In this document: piece after piece, positions 1 through 6,095 of the stretch | How the letters are laid out: each line of letters begins with the position of its first letter | How positions within the stretch are numbered: the first letter of the stretch is position 1 | Assembly: GCA_031396505.1 (NCBI GenBank) | Contig: JANNKX010000254.1 | Span: forward strand, 1-7,305 | DNA: 7,305 bases | Origin: JAAFHS01 sp031396505 | GTDB lineage: Bacteria > Pseudomonadota > Alphaproteobacteria > Rhodobacterales > Rhodobacteraceae | Reading direction: 5' to 3' | The notes under the pieces: model-generated | The model's database searches: none | Seen by the model: only the letters and a program-made list of their open reading frames with translations | Told to the model about the DNA's origin: nothing | Program-made: the position numbers and the translations under genes

Positions 1-1
1 G

Positions 2-766
2 CAGGCTGGCGCGTTGATGCAGGCCTTCTACGGGGCCGTCGTCAAAACAACCGTCCCCGTATCCTCCAACGCCACCGCCGAAGCCGTGAAACTGACCGAA
101 AACGTGTTTCGCGCCGTCAACATCGCCTTGGTCAACGAACTCAAGGTGATCTACGAGGCGATGGGCGTTGATATCTGGGAAGTAATCGACGCCGCGAAAA
201 CCAAACCTTTCGGCTTCATGCCCTTTTACCCCGGCCCCGGTCTGGGCGGCCACTGCATCCCGATTGATCCGTTTTACCTGACGTGGAAGTCCCGCGAATA
301 CGACCTGTCCACCCGGTTCATCGAACTCGCGGGCGAGATCAACTCCGCCATGCCCCGCCATATCGTCTCGCGCCTGGCCGAGGCGCTGGACCGGCACCAT
401 GGCCGCGCACTTAGCCGGTCGCGCATCCTGATCATCGGTCTCGCCTACAAGAAAAACGTCCCCGACATCCGCGAAAGCCCGTCCCTGAAACTGATCGAAC
501 TGATCGAGGAACGCGGCGGGCAGGCCGCGTTTCATGACCCGCATGTGCCCGAGATTCCACAAACCCGCGCCTATGGCGCGCTGAAGGGCCGCGCCTCGGT
601 GCCCCTGACCGAAGGCAATATCCGCGCCTACGATGCCATCCTCATCTCCACCGACCATGATAGTATCGATTACGCCGCCATCGCGCGCTGGTCGCCCCTG
701 ATCATTGACACGCGCAATGTCTTTGCCCGCAACGGCATTCACGGCGATCATATCGTCAAAGCCTGA
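2..766 (+). CDS. wbpA: UDP-N-acetyl-D-glucosamine 6-dehydrogenase-like nucleotide-sugar dehydrogenase (WbpA type), 5'-truncated
   Basis: NAD-dependent four-electron oxidation of a UDP-hexose, most likely UDP-GlcNAc, to the uronic acid, feeding cytoplasmic synthesis of surface polysaccharide. The reading frame is open to the window edge, so the N-terminal Rossmann NAD domain is missing and 254 residues are visible. Counting from the first complete codon, the central domain carries the KxxxN catalytic pair (K30, N34) and the signature GLGGHCIPIDPFYLTW, with nucleophile C85 (codon 254-256) and D89. The C-terminal UDP-binding domain follows, with IIGLAYKKNVPDIRESPS near residues 144-161 and a late DTRN. 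The GGHCIPIDPFYL form is typical of WbpA-type enzymes rather than UDP-glucose dehydrogenase (GGSCFPKD). Substrate is inferred from this motif alone; UDP-ManNAc or another UDP-HexNAc is possible. The TTG/ATG codons at 14-19 lie inside the conserved domain and are not the start. The gene is followed by a methyltransferase after 10 nt, probably in one operon. Confidence 0.9.
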   Translation, partial: QAGALMQAFYGAVVKTTVPVSSNATAEAVKLTENVFRAVNIALVNELKVIYEAMGVDIWEVIDAAKTKPFGFMPFYPGPGLGGHCIPIDPFYLTWKSREYDLSTRFIELAGEINSAMPRHIVSRLAEALDRHHGRALSRSRILIIGLAYKKNVPDIRESPSLKLIELIEERGGQAAFHDPHVPEIPQTRAYGALKGRASVPLTEGNIRAYDAILISTDHDSIDYAAIARWSPLIIDTRNVFARNGIHGDHIVKA

Positions 767-770
767 AAGG
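766..770 (+). promoter_or_regulatory. Ribosome binding site fixing the methyltransferase start
   Basis: AAAGG begins on the last base of the upstream stop codon and lies 6 nt before the ATG at 777. This supports 777 over the in-frame ATG at 705, which lies inside the dehydrogenase gene. Confidence 0.6.
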
Positions 771-776
771 CCACTT

Positions 777-1262
777 ATGAGCCGCCTTGACAGTGTCATC
801 CGCCGCCTGACCGCCCAGCGCGATATCCTGAACCATCTGGCATCGGCGCGGGCCCTGCCCGCCACCGGTGCGATTTTCGAGGTCGGCCTTGGCAACGGGC
901 GCACCTATAGCCACTTGCGCGAACTGTTCCCCGACCGCCGCATCGTGGCCTTTGACCGTACGCTTGCGGCACATGCCTCCTCCACGCCCGCGCCTACCGA
1001 TCTGGTGCTGGGCGAGATTGCCGAAACCGCGCCCGCCTTTGCAGGCCATGGGGCGGCCATGGTGCATGCCGATATTGGGACCGGCTATCCTGACCGCGAT
1101 GCCCAAACCCTCACATGGTTGCCACAGCTTGCCGTATCCCTGCTCGCCCCCGGTGGCATCGCCATCAGCGGCCTGCCGCTGGACCACCCGGAGCTGACCG
1201 CGTTACCCCTGCCGCAAGGCATCGAAGGCGACCGATACTTCCTGTATCGTAAACCGGGCTGA
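777..1262 (+). CDS. Small class I SAM-dependent methyltransferase
   Basis: A 161-residue protein with a minimal Rossmann-like methyltransferase fold. Motif I is IFEVGLGNGRTY at residues 33-44 (E35, G37, G39, G41), the SAM-binding glycine loop. The acidic residue ending strand 2 is D60 (IVAFD). The motif IV region is MVHADIG with D99, and the LLAPGGIAISG stretch at 122-132 matches the post-motif strand and turn. No signal peptide or membrane segment is visible, so it should be cytoplasmic. The substrate cannot be read from the sequence. The protein is short for the fold and has no obvious extra substrate-recognition domain. It starts 10 nt after the sugar dehydrogenase and ends 8 nt before the metallophosphoesterase, so co-transcription is likely. 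A role in modifying a sugar or polysaccharide precursor is only a guess from context. The ATG at 777 is chosen for its ribosome binding site and for minimal overlap with the gene before it. Confidence 0.8.
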   Translation: MSRLDSVIRRLTAQRDILNHLASARALPATGAIFEVGLGNGRTYSHLRELFPDRRIVAFDRTLAAHASSTPAPTDLVLGEIAETAPAFAGHGAAMVHADIGTGYPDRDAQTLTWLPQLAVSLLAPGGIAISGLPLDHPELTALPLPQGIEGDRYFLYRKPG

Positions 1263-1270
1263 TCCGCCCG

Positions 1271-2881
1271 ATGCCCCACCGGGTCGCAATCATCGCCGAT
1301 GCCCATTTTCACGATCCGCGCGGCGATTTCGGCAGTGCAGGCGTCACTATCAACGGCGAACGCCTCGCCTTGCGCAGTTGGCATGATACCGAAACCGGCC
1401 CCCGCGTCGTCAACGAAACCGCCGCGGCCCTGACTGTGGCCATCAACCAAATCATCGCTGCAGGCATCCGCCATATCATCCTTGCAGGCGATTACACCGA
1501 TGACGGGCAGGCCGAAAACACCCGGCGTCTGGCACTGCTCCTGCACAACTACACCAATACCCATAGCATTCGCTTCTACGCGATCCCCGGCAATCACGAT
1601 ATCTACGGCCCCCACGGCAAACATGTCGCCACCCGGCTTGTGACCGGCCCCGATAGCACGGCCCTTGTCACCAGCGACCCCGCCCTGTCCCCCGATGCCA
1701 TCATCACCCCCGCCATGCGCTGCGCGGGCCTGCCCGCAGCCCTGCTGCCGATGGCGCGCTTTGGCCTGTTTCGCGGGCCGGGCGATCTGCATTGGGAAAG
1801 CCCCTTCGGCCCGTCGGATGCGCCCGATGACCGCCGCTATGATGCCACCGCCGCCGATGGCACGATCACGCACCGCCTGATGGATGCGTCATATCTGGTC
1901 GAACCCGAACAGGGCCTGTGGATATTGATGCTCGACGCCAATGTGTTCGAACCCCGCGCGGGCCGCACCGATCCCACCCGCAAGAAGGCCTTTCTCGATC
2001 CGTCCGATGCCGGATGGAACGCCGTTTTGCGCGTGAAACCGTTCTTGCTGCCATGGATCACGCGTGTTGTCGCCCGTGCCCACGCCGCGCAAAAGACGCT
2101 GGTGACCGTGTCGCATTACCCCACGCTTGATGCGTTTCAGGATATTGCCGCGTCTGAACCGGCCCTGTTCGGCCCCACCGCCATCACCCGGCGCACGCCA
2201 TCATTGCAAGTTGCCAAGGCCCTTGCCGCCACCGGCCTGCACTGGCACGCGGGCGGGCACATGCACGTCAACGCCACCACGCGGCACGGCGCCTATACCG
2301 ATATCGCCATCCCCTCGCTCGCCGCCTTCCCGCCCGCCTTCCGTATCGTCACCGCCACGCATGACAGTGCCCGGTTTGATACCGTCCTGCTGCAAGACGT
2401 GCCCCCCGATGCGGGCCTTGATGCCGCCTATGCACTGCAAGGCCGCATCCCGTCCGCCCAACCCTATGCCGCCTTCCTTGCCACCCAGTTCCGCGCCCAT
2501 ATCGTCGCCCGCGTCCTGCCCCGCCAATGGCCCCCCGCGCTGTGGTCTGCCATCGCCAGCGCCGATTGCACCGCCCTTCTGTGCCGGTTCGACCCCGCCG
2601 CCTTTGCCCGCAGACATGGCCTGCCGCCCGATGCCTTGCACGGCTATGGTGCCGCACAAATGATCGCCGACGCCTATCTGATCCGCAGCGCAGGTGCCTT
2701 GGCCAAGGGTTTCATCACCCCGGTAAACCTGCGCATCTGCCGCGCCTTCGCTCAAGATTTCGGCGATCCAACCGCCGACCCGCGCCTGTCAGATAACACA
2801 TTCATTGCGCGCTTCTTGTCCGTTCTGCAGGTGTCTCTGTCGCGCATGGACAGCGATCACGGAATGTTTCAAATGTCTTAA
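1271..2881 (+). CDS. Calcineurin-like metallophosphoesterase with a long insert and an uncharacterised C-terminal region
   Basis: A 536-residue dinuclear-metal phosphoesterase. The family motifs occur in order: DAH at 10-12 (D10, H12), AGDYTDD with D74, PGNHD at 106-110 (N108, H109), VSHYP with H282, and GGHMH at 328-332 (H330, H332). All metal ligands expected for the fold are present, so it should be catalytically competent. About 170 residues separate GNHD from the next histidine, a large insert for this fold. Residues from about 350 to the end match no family I recognise and look helical. No signal peptide is visible; a cytoplasmic location is inferred. The substrate is unknown: the fold covers phosphodiesterases (including class III cAMP phosphodiesterases of the CpdA type, which are about half this length), phosphatases and nucleotidases. 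The ATG at 1271 directly precedes the first motif strand. There is no good Shine-Dalgarno, so translational coupling to the methyltransferase 8 nt upstream is plausible. It converges on the adenylate cyclase genes. Confidence 0.85.
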   Translation: MPHRVAIIADAHFHDPRGDFGSAGVTINGERLALRSWHDTETGPRVVNETAAALTVAINQIIAAGIRHIILAGDYTDDGQAENTRRLALLLHNYTNTHSIRFYAIPGNHDIYGPHGKHVATRLVTGPDSTALVTSDPALSPDAIITPAMRCAGLPAALLPMARFGLFRGPGDLHWESPFGPSDAPDDRRYDATAADGTITHRLMDASYLVEPEQGLWILMLDANVFEPRAGRTDPTRKKAFLDPSDAGWNAVLRVKPFLLPWITRVVARAHAAQKTLVTVSHYPTLDAFQDIAASEPALFGPTAITRRTPSLQVAKALAATGLHWHAGGHMHVNATTRHGAYTDIAIPSLAAFPPAFRIVTATHDSARFDTVLLQDVPPDAGLDAAYALQGRIPSAQPYAAFLATQFRAHIVARVLPRQWPPALWSAIASADCTALLCRFDPAAFARRHGLPPDALHGYGAAQMIADAYLIRSAGALAKGFITPVNLRICRAFAQDFGDPTADPRLSDNTFIARFLSVLQVSLSRMDSDHGMFQMS

Positions 2882-2930
2882 TGCGACAGGCTGAAAAAAA
2901 ATTAAGCTACTGATATAATTGTCAAAACCT

Positions 2931-2954
2931 GAAAATTGACAGCCGTCAATTTTC
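2931..2954. terminator. Perfect hairpin between convergent genes, possible bidirectional terminator
   Basis: GAAAATTGAC (2931-2940) and GTCAATTTTC (2945-2954) form a perfect 10-bp stem around the 4-nt loop AGCC. Each strand shows A-rich and T-rich arms, as expected of a two-way terminator, but the stem is AT-rich and no long T tract follows on either side. The minus-strand cyclase stop codon (2946-2948) lies inside the right arm. An alternative small stem pairs TGTCAA (2920-2925) with TTGACA (2936-2941). An A8 run at 2894-2901 would read as U8 on the minus strand, about 30 nt past the stem. Confidence 0.45.
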
Positions 2955-4625
2955 CGGCAAATCCGTCGCCCGCCCCGCCGCGTAAACCTCGATCGGCGCG
3001 CTGAGCCCTCGGATCTCCACCGCCTGCCGCACAATTCTGTCCCCCGGAATCCAGCCCGCCGCCGCTATCGTCACCGCCGACACCGCCACCTGCACACCCA
3101 GGTCCTTGGTCTTGCTTTCCAGCCTGCTGGCCACATTCACCGTCTCGCCCAGCGCCGTCAGCGGGGCCGCGCCCACCGCCCGTTGCACCGCCCCGATCCG
3201 CCCCAGGATCACCGGCCCCGTATGCAGCCCGATCCCCATCGACAATGGCGTCGGCAGTTCTTCGCGCAGGCTCTGGTTCAGCCCGTCCAGCACACCGCCC
3301 ATCGCGCGCGCCGCTGCAATCGCGCGCTGCGCCCCCACCTCTGCCGGTGCGTCCATCCCGAAGATCGCCATGATGCCGTCGCCCATGAACTTGTCCACAA
3401 ACCCGCCGGTATCTTCAATCGCCTCGGCCATCCGGCCCAGAAACTGGTTCAGGATGAACACCACATCAAAGGACAACCGCCCCTCCGACATTTTGGTGAA
3501 CCCGCGCAGATCGCAAAATAGGATCGTCACCTCCTGTTCCACCCCCCACTGGTATTTGTCGATCTGCCCGTGTTGCCGCCCGTCGATATTCGCAGGCAAC
3601 AGCGTCGATACCGTCAGGCCCGCTGCCGGATGCAACTGGCACGCCAGCCGCACATTCGCGGGCGATCCGATCCGCCGCAGCACCTGCAATTCCGTCTCGG
3701 ATGCGATCGGCTGCGCATCCAGCCCCTGCATCACCCGCACCCGACAGGTCGAACAGCGCGCCCGCCCGCCGCAGACCGACGCGTGTGGCACCCGGTTTGC
3801 GCGGCTGACCTCCAGCAGGCTCATGCCGCGCTGCGCAAAAACCGTCGGTCCGTTGGCATAGGTCACCGCAATTTTCGGGCGCAACCGGTCGCGCAGCAGC
3901 AGCATGGCCCACAGGCCGACGGCCACAATCAGAATGCCGTAATACGCGTTCTTCGATACGCCAAAGGCATATTGGATCGTCGCATACTGATCTGCCGTGA
4001 ACGGGTTGCGATAGGTCCCCGCCAACGCTTGCGCCCGGCTCGCCGCGACAAACCCCGCATAGCTTAACGCCGGGATCAGCACCGCAAGCCCGTACCACAG
4101 CCACAGCGTATCCCGGTACCACGCCTTGCCCAGCAGCCATTGATGCAGCCCGATGCAGCCATGCACCCAGACCAGCATCATCAGGATCGCCTGCCCCAAC
4201 GCTTCATTCGGCCACATCGCCCACAAGGCATACTCGTAATCGACCTCGATGCCGAAAAACGCATGCACCCCGCGCGTGCCCAGCACATGCCGGATCAGCA
4301 GGATCGGGATCAGAAGGCCGAACAACAACTGCACACTGCTGCGAAAGCCCTGCCGCCATGTCCGTGCTTTCAGAAACTTTGCCACGCCCAACGCGAAATG
4401 CACCGCCGCCGCCAGCACCAGAATGGCCGTGCCAACCGGATTGCGCGTCAGTGTCGTGCGCACCGCCTGCCCCGCCTCCATCAGGTCAACCGACACCAGA
4501 CCAAAGGCATGGTTGATGAAATGCGTGGTCGCAAAGGCGAACAAGATCAGTCCCGACCACAGCCGCAACTGCGTCGCACTGATTGGCCAAGGGCGCGCGG
4601 CAGGGGTATCCGGGATTGCCGCCAC
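2946..4625 (-). CDS. CyaC-like redox-sensing class IIIb adenylate cyclase: diheme-b-type 6TM anchor, [2Fe-2S] ferredoxin domain, cyclase domain
   Basis: Predicted to make cAMP from ATP at the inner membrane under redox control. With the GTG start the protein has 559 residues. Six membrane helices lie near 18-43, 65-87, 96-116, 142-166, 171-195 and 225-246. Histidines fall in the first four: H35/H39, H76, H113, H155/H161, matching the four-histidine heme signature of diheme-b succinate:quinone reductase anchors. A [2Fe-2S] ferredoxin domain follows at about 252-345, with C285, C291, C294 and C329 (Cx5Cx2C...C). The catalytic domain (about 363-550) has metal aspartates D372 and D416, adenine-site K412, the class IIIb threonine T490, N497 and transition-state R501, so it looks fully active. 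S. meliloti CyaC has this arrangement, binds two hemes b and an Fe-S cluster, and responds to quinone redox state; a similar role here is inference. The start lies 10 nt after the upstream cyclase stop, so the two genes probably form one operon. An in-frame ATG at 4718 would overlap that gene by about 80 nt and is less likely. Confidence 0.9.
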   Translation of the reverse strand: MAAIPDTPAARPWPISATQLRLWSGLILFAFATTHFINHAFGLVSVDLMEAGQAVRTTLTRNPVGTAILVLAAAVHFALGVAKFLKARTWRQGFRSSVQLLFGLLIPILLIRHVLGTRGVHAFFGIEVDYEYALWAMWPNEALGQAILMMLVWVHGCIGLHQWLLGKAWYRDTLWLWYGLAVLIPALSYAGFVAASRAQALAGTYRNPFTADQYATIQYAFGVSKNAYYGILIVAVGLWAMLLLRDRLRPKIAVTYANGPTVFAQRGMSLLEVSRANRVPHASVCGGRARCSTCRVRVMQGLDAQPIASETELQVLRRIGSPANVRLACQLHPAAGLTVSTLLPANIDGRQHGQIDKYQWGVEQEVTILFCDLRGFTKMSEGRLSFDVVFILNQFLGRMAEAIEDTGGFVDKFMGDGIMAIFGMDAPAEVGAQRAIAAARAMGGVLDGLNQSLREELPTPLSMGIGLHTGPVILGRIGAVQRAVGAAPLTALGETVNVASRLESKTKDLGVQVAVSAVTIAAAGWIPGDRIVRQAVEIRGLSAPIEVYAAGRATDLPEN

Positions 4626-4632
4626 GGGTCTG

Positions 4633-4637
4633 TCCTT
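4633..4637 (-). promoter_or_regulatory. Ribosome binding site merged with the upstream stop codon, sets the GTG start of the second cyclase
   Basis: On the minus strand the first cyclase ends in TAA, and this runs directly into AAGGA (TAAGGA, 4638-4633). A 7-nt spacer follows, then GTG at 4625-4623. Termination of one cyclase thus occurs on the Shine-Dalgarno of the next, which favours translational coupling and fixed relative output of the pair. Confidence 0.65.
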
Positions 4638-6000
4638 ATGCAAGCGCCACAAGGTCAACTGACTGCAAAAGCCCTGCGATTGCAACATCGCGCCGCAAAG
4701 GTGGCGCAAGACCCGCATAACCCTGTTCTTGCGCCAGCGTGAATGTCGCCCCGTCCGTCAGGATACGCGTGCCCTGCACCTTGTTTGCCGCTTCCAGCTT
4801 GGCCGCAAGGTTGACCGCATTGCCGATCACCGTAAATTCAAATCGGCCCTGTGCGCCGACCACGCCCACCGTCACCTCGCCCGCCACCACCGATGCGCCC
4901 GTATTGAACGGCACGGGCCAGCCCAAGACGCCAAATTTTTCGATCGCACTGTCCAGTGCCGCAATCACCGCCACCGCCGCGCGCAACCCGTCAGCCGCGT
5001 GCGTGGCATTGGCATGCACCGCGCCAAAGGTTGCCAGAATCCCGTCACCCATGAACTTGTCCACGCGCCCGCCATGCACCTCGATTTCACGCAGCGCGAT
5101 ATCCTGATAGCAGGCCAGTACCTCCATCACCTTTTCCGGCGCCATGCCCCGTGCGGTACGCGTGAACCCCCGCACGTCCACGAACATGATCGCCGCGACG
5201 CGGGTTTCGGGCTTGCCAGCCCCCGGCAAGTCGGCCGATTGTGTGATGAGGTCCGCCACCTCGGGCGCGAAGAATTGGCTCAGGTCATCTGCCGCCGAAT
5301 GGCTTTGGATCGCGTCCAGCAACACCTTGCGCGCGCGAAACTGCGCGAATGACAAGATCAGCGTGACGCCCACCAGCGTCAGAACCTTGTCAATCTCGGC
5401 CCCGATCAGGATCATGTTCGATGTCAGATATTCCACATAATTGCGCGTGATCGCCATTTCGCCCATGTCAGAGGTCAGGGCGTATGCCACCATCGCAACC
5501 CAACCGCCCACCGCCACTGCTCCCGATGTCAGCACATAGCGCGGATCAAACCGCAACACCCTGAGGCTGATGAAGATGAACAAATAGATCATCGTCGGCG
5601 CCTTGAGGTAGAACGCCGCCGGCTGCGCATATTGGATGTGAAAGGAAAAGATCAACCCGCACAGAAGCGCAACATCGACAATCATCGAAATCACAAGGAA
5701 CCAAGACGGGATCGTGATGCGGTACGACAGCGCCACCCGAAACACCGTGAAAATGAAATAGGCGGCAAGAATCAGGGGGACGAAGTTGTTCCCGGCGCTG
5801 CCCTCGGCGCGCGGGGCCAGCGAATACAGCAGCACAAAGAACGACACAAAGGCCAGTTGCACCCACCCGATCGTGTGTTCGGCGGCTGCCTCGCGCCGGT
5901 CAATCTCGGCCAGAACGCGCGCCGGGATCACGTGGTCTGGTGGCCATCCGGTGCGCGCATAGGCCACCAGATGCCGGAACGTCGAAACAAGACCGCTCAT
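4636..6000 (-). CDS. Membrane-anchored class III adenylate cyclase with a six-helix anchor
   Basis: A 454-residue inner-membrane cyclase expected to form cAMP. A cytoplasmic N-terminus of about 43 residues precedes six hydrophobic helices near 44-64, 71-93, 98-121, 132-149, 155-176 and 199-220. A short linker (LSQFFAPEVADLI, 240-252) leads to the catalytic domain at about 265-435. Metal aspartates are D275 (FVDVRGFT) and D319 (KFMGDG), the adenine-site lysine is K315, the class IIIb threonine is T390, and the ribose asparagine is N397. The usual transition-state arginine four residues later is K401, a conservative change that I believe also occurs in related alphaproteobacterial cyclases. The anchor lacks the four-helix histidine pattern of the neighbouring cyclase, so it should sense something else, or nothing. 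The ATG at 6000 has GAAAG 6 nt upstream; a TTG at 6003 is an inferior alternative. It is the first gene of the cyclase pair and follows the hydantoinase gene after 95 nt. Guanylate cyclase activity is unlikely given lysine plus threonine at the base-selecting positions. Confidence 0.88.
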   Translation of the reverse strand: MSGLVSTFRHLVAYARTGWPPDHVIPARVLAEIDRREAAAEHTIGWVQLAFVSFFVLLYSLAPRAEGSAGNNFVPLILAAYFIFTVFRVALSYRITIPSWFLVISMIVDVALLCGLIFSFHIQYAQPAAFYLKAPTMIYLFIFISLRVLRFDPRYVLTSGAVAVGGWVAMVAYALTSDMGEMAITRNYVEYLTSNMILIGAEIDKVLTLVGVTLILSFAQFRARKVLLDAIQSHSAADDLSQFFAPEVADLITQSADLPGAGKPETRVAAIMFVDVRGFTRTARGMAPEKVMEVLACYQDIALREIEVHGGRVDKFMGDGILATFGAVHANATHAADGLRAAVAVIAALDSAIEKFGVLGWPVPFNTGASVVAGEVTVGVVGAQGRFEFTVIGNAVNLAAKLEAANKVQGTRILTDGATFTLAQEQGYAGLAPPLRRDVAIAGLLQSVDLVALA

Positions 6001-6055
6001 CAATTGCTTTCAATCCCCGCCACTGCTGTGTGACCATAGCCCAGATCGCCATACC

Positions 6056-6075
6056 ATGCATGCATTGTTACAATG
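6056..6075. promoter_or_regulatory. Overlapping palindromes upstream of the cyclase pair, candidate operator
   Basis: Within the 95-nt gap (6001-6095), two palindromes overlap: ATGCATGCAT (6056-6065), and CATTGTTACAATG (6063-6075), a perfect 6-bp inverted repeat with a 1-nt centre. They lie 56-75 nt upstream of the first cyclase start, a normal distance for an operator or promoter. The second holds TTGTAA on the minus strand, a weak -35-like hexamer, but I see no convincing -10 at the right spacing. No recognised regulator site (FNR or CRP type) fits. A 3' hairpin of the hydantoinase transcript is another possibility. Confidence 0.35.
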
Positions 6076-6095
6076 TCGCACGGCATCCTGACAGG

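Noticed and set aside
705..776. Upstream ATG at 705 as start of the methyltransferase
   Set aside because: It overlaps the end of the sugar dehydrogenase and lacks the ribosome binding site found before 777.
1085..1873. 262-codon open frame on the minus strand
   Set aside because: It lies opposite the methyltransferase and metallophosphoesterase, which have clear motifs. The translation is low-complexity, rich in Gly/Ala, with no domain: a by-product of GC-rich third positions.
3106..3861. 251-codon open frame on the plus strand
   Set aside because: It is antisense to the catalytic and ferredoxin domains of the redox cyclase. Its Ser/Pro/Arg-rich translation has no recognisable motif.
3466..4140. 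224-codon open frame on the minus strand in another frame of the redox cyclase
   Set aside because: It overlaps well-supported membrane and ferredoxin sequence in the true frame; its translation is Gly/Ala/Arg-rich without motifs.
4626..4718. Upstream ATG at 4718 as start of the redox cyclase
   Set aside because: It would overlap the preceding cyclase gene by about 80 nt and add 31 residues without family character. The GTG at 4625 has AAGGA 7 nt upstream and lies just past the preceding stop.
6001..6095. CRP or FNR binding site upstream of the cyclases
   Set aside because: I looked for TGTGA-N6-TCACA and TTGAT-N4-ATCAA. Only a lone TGTGA half-site is present with no matching partner.
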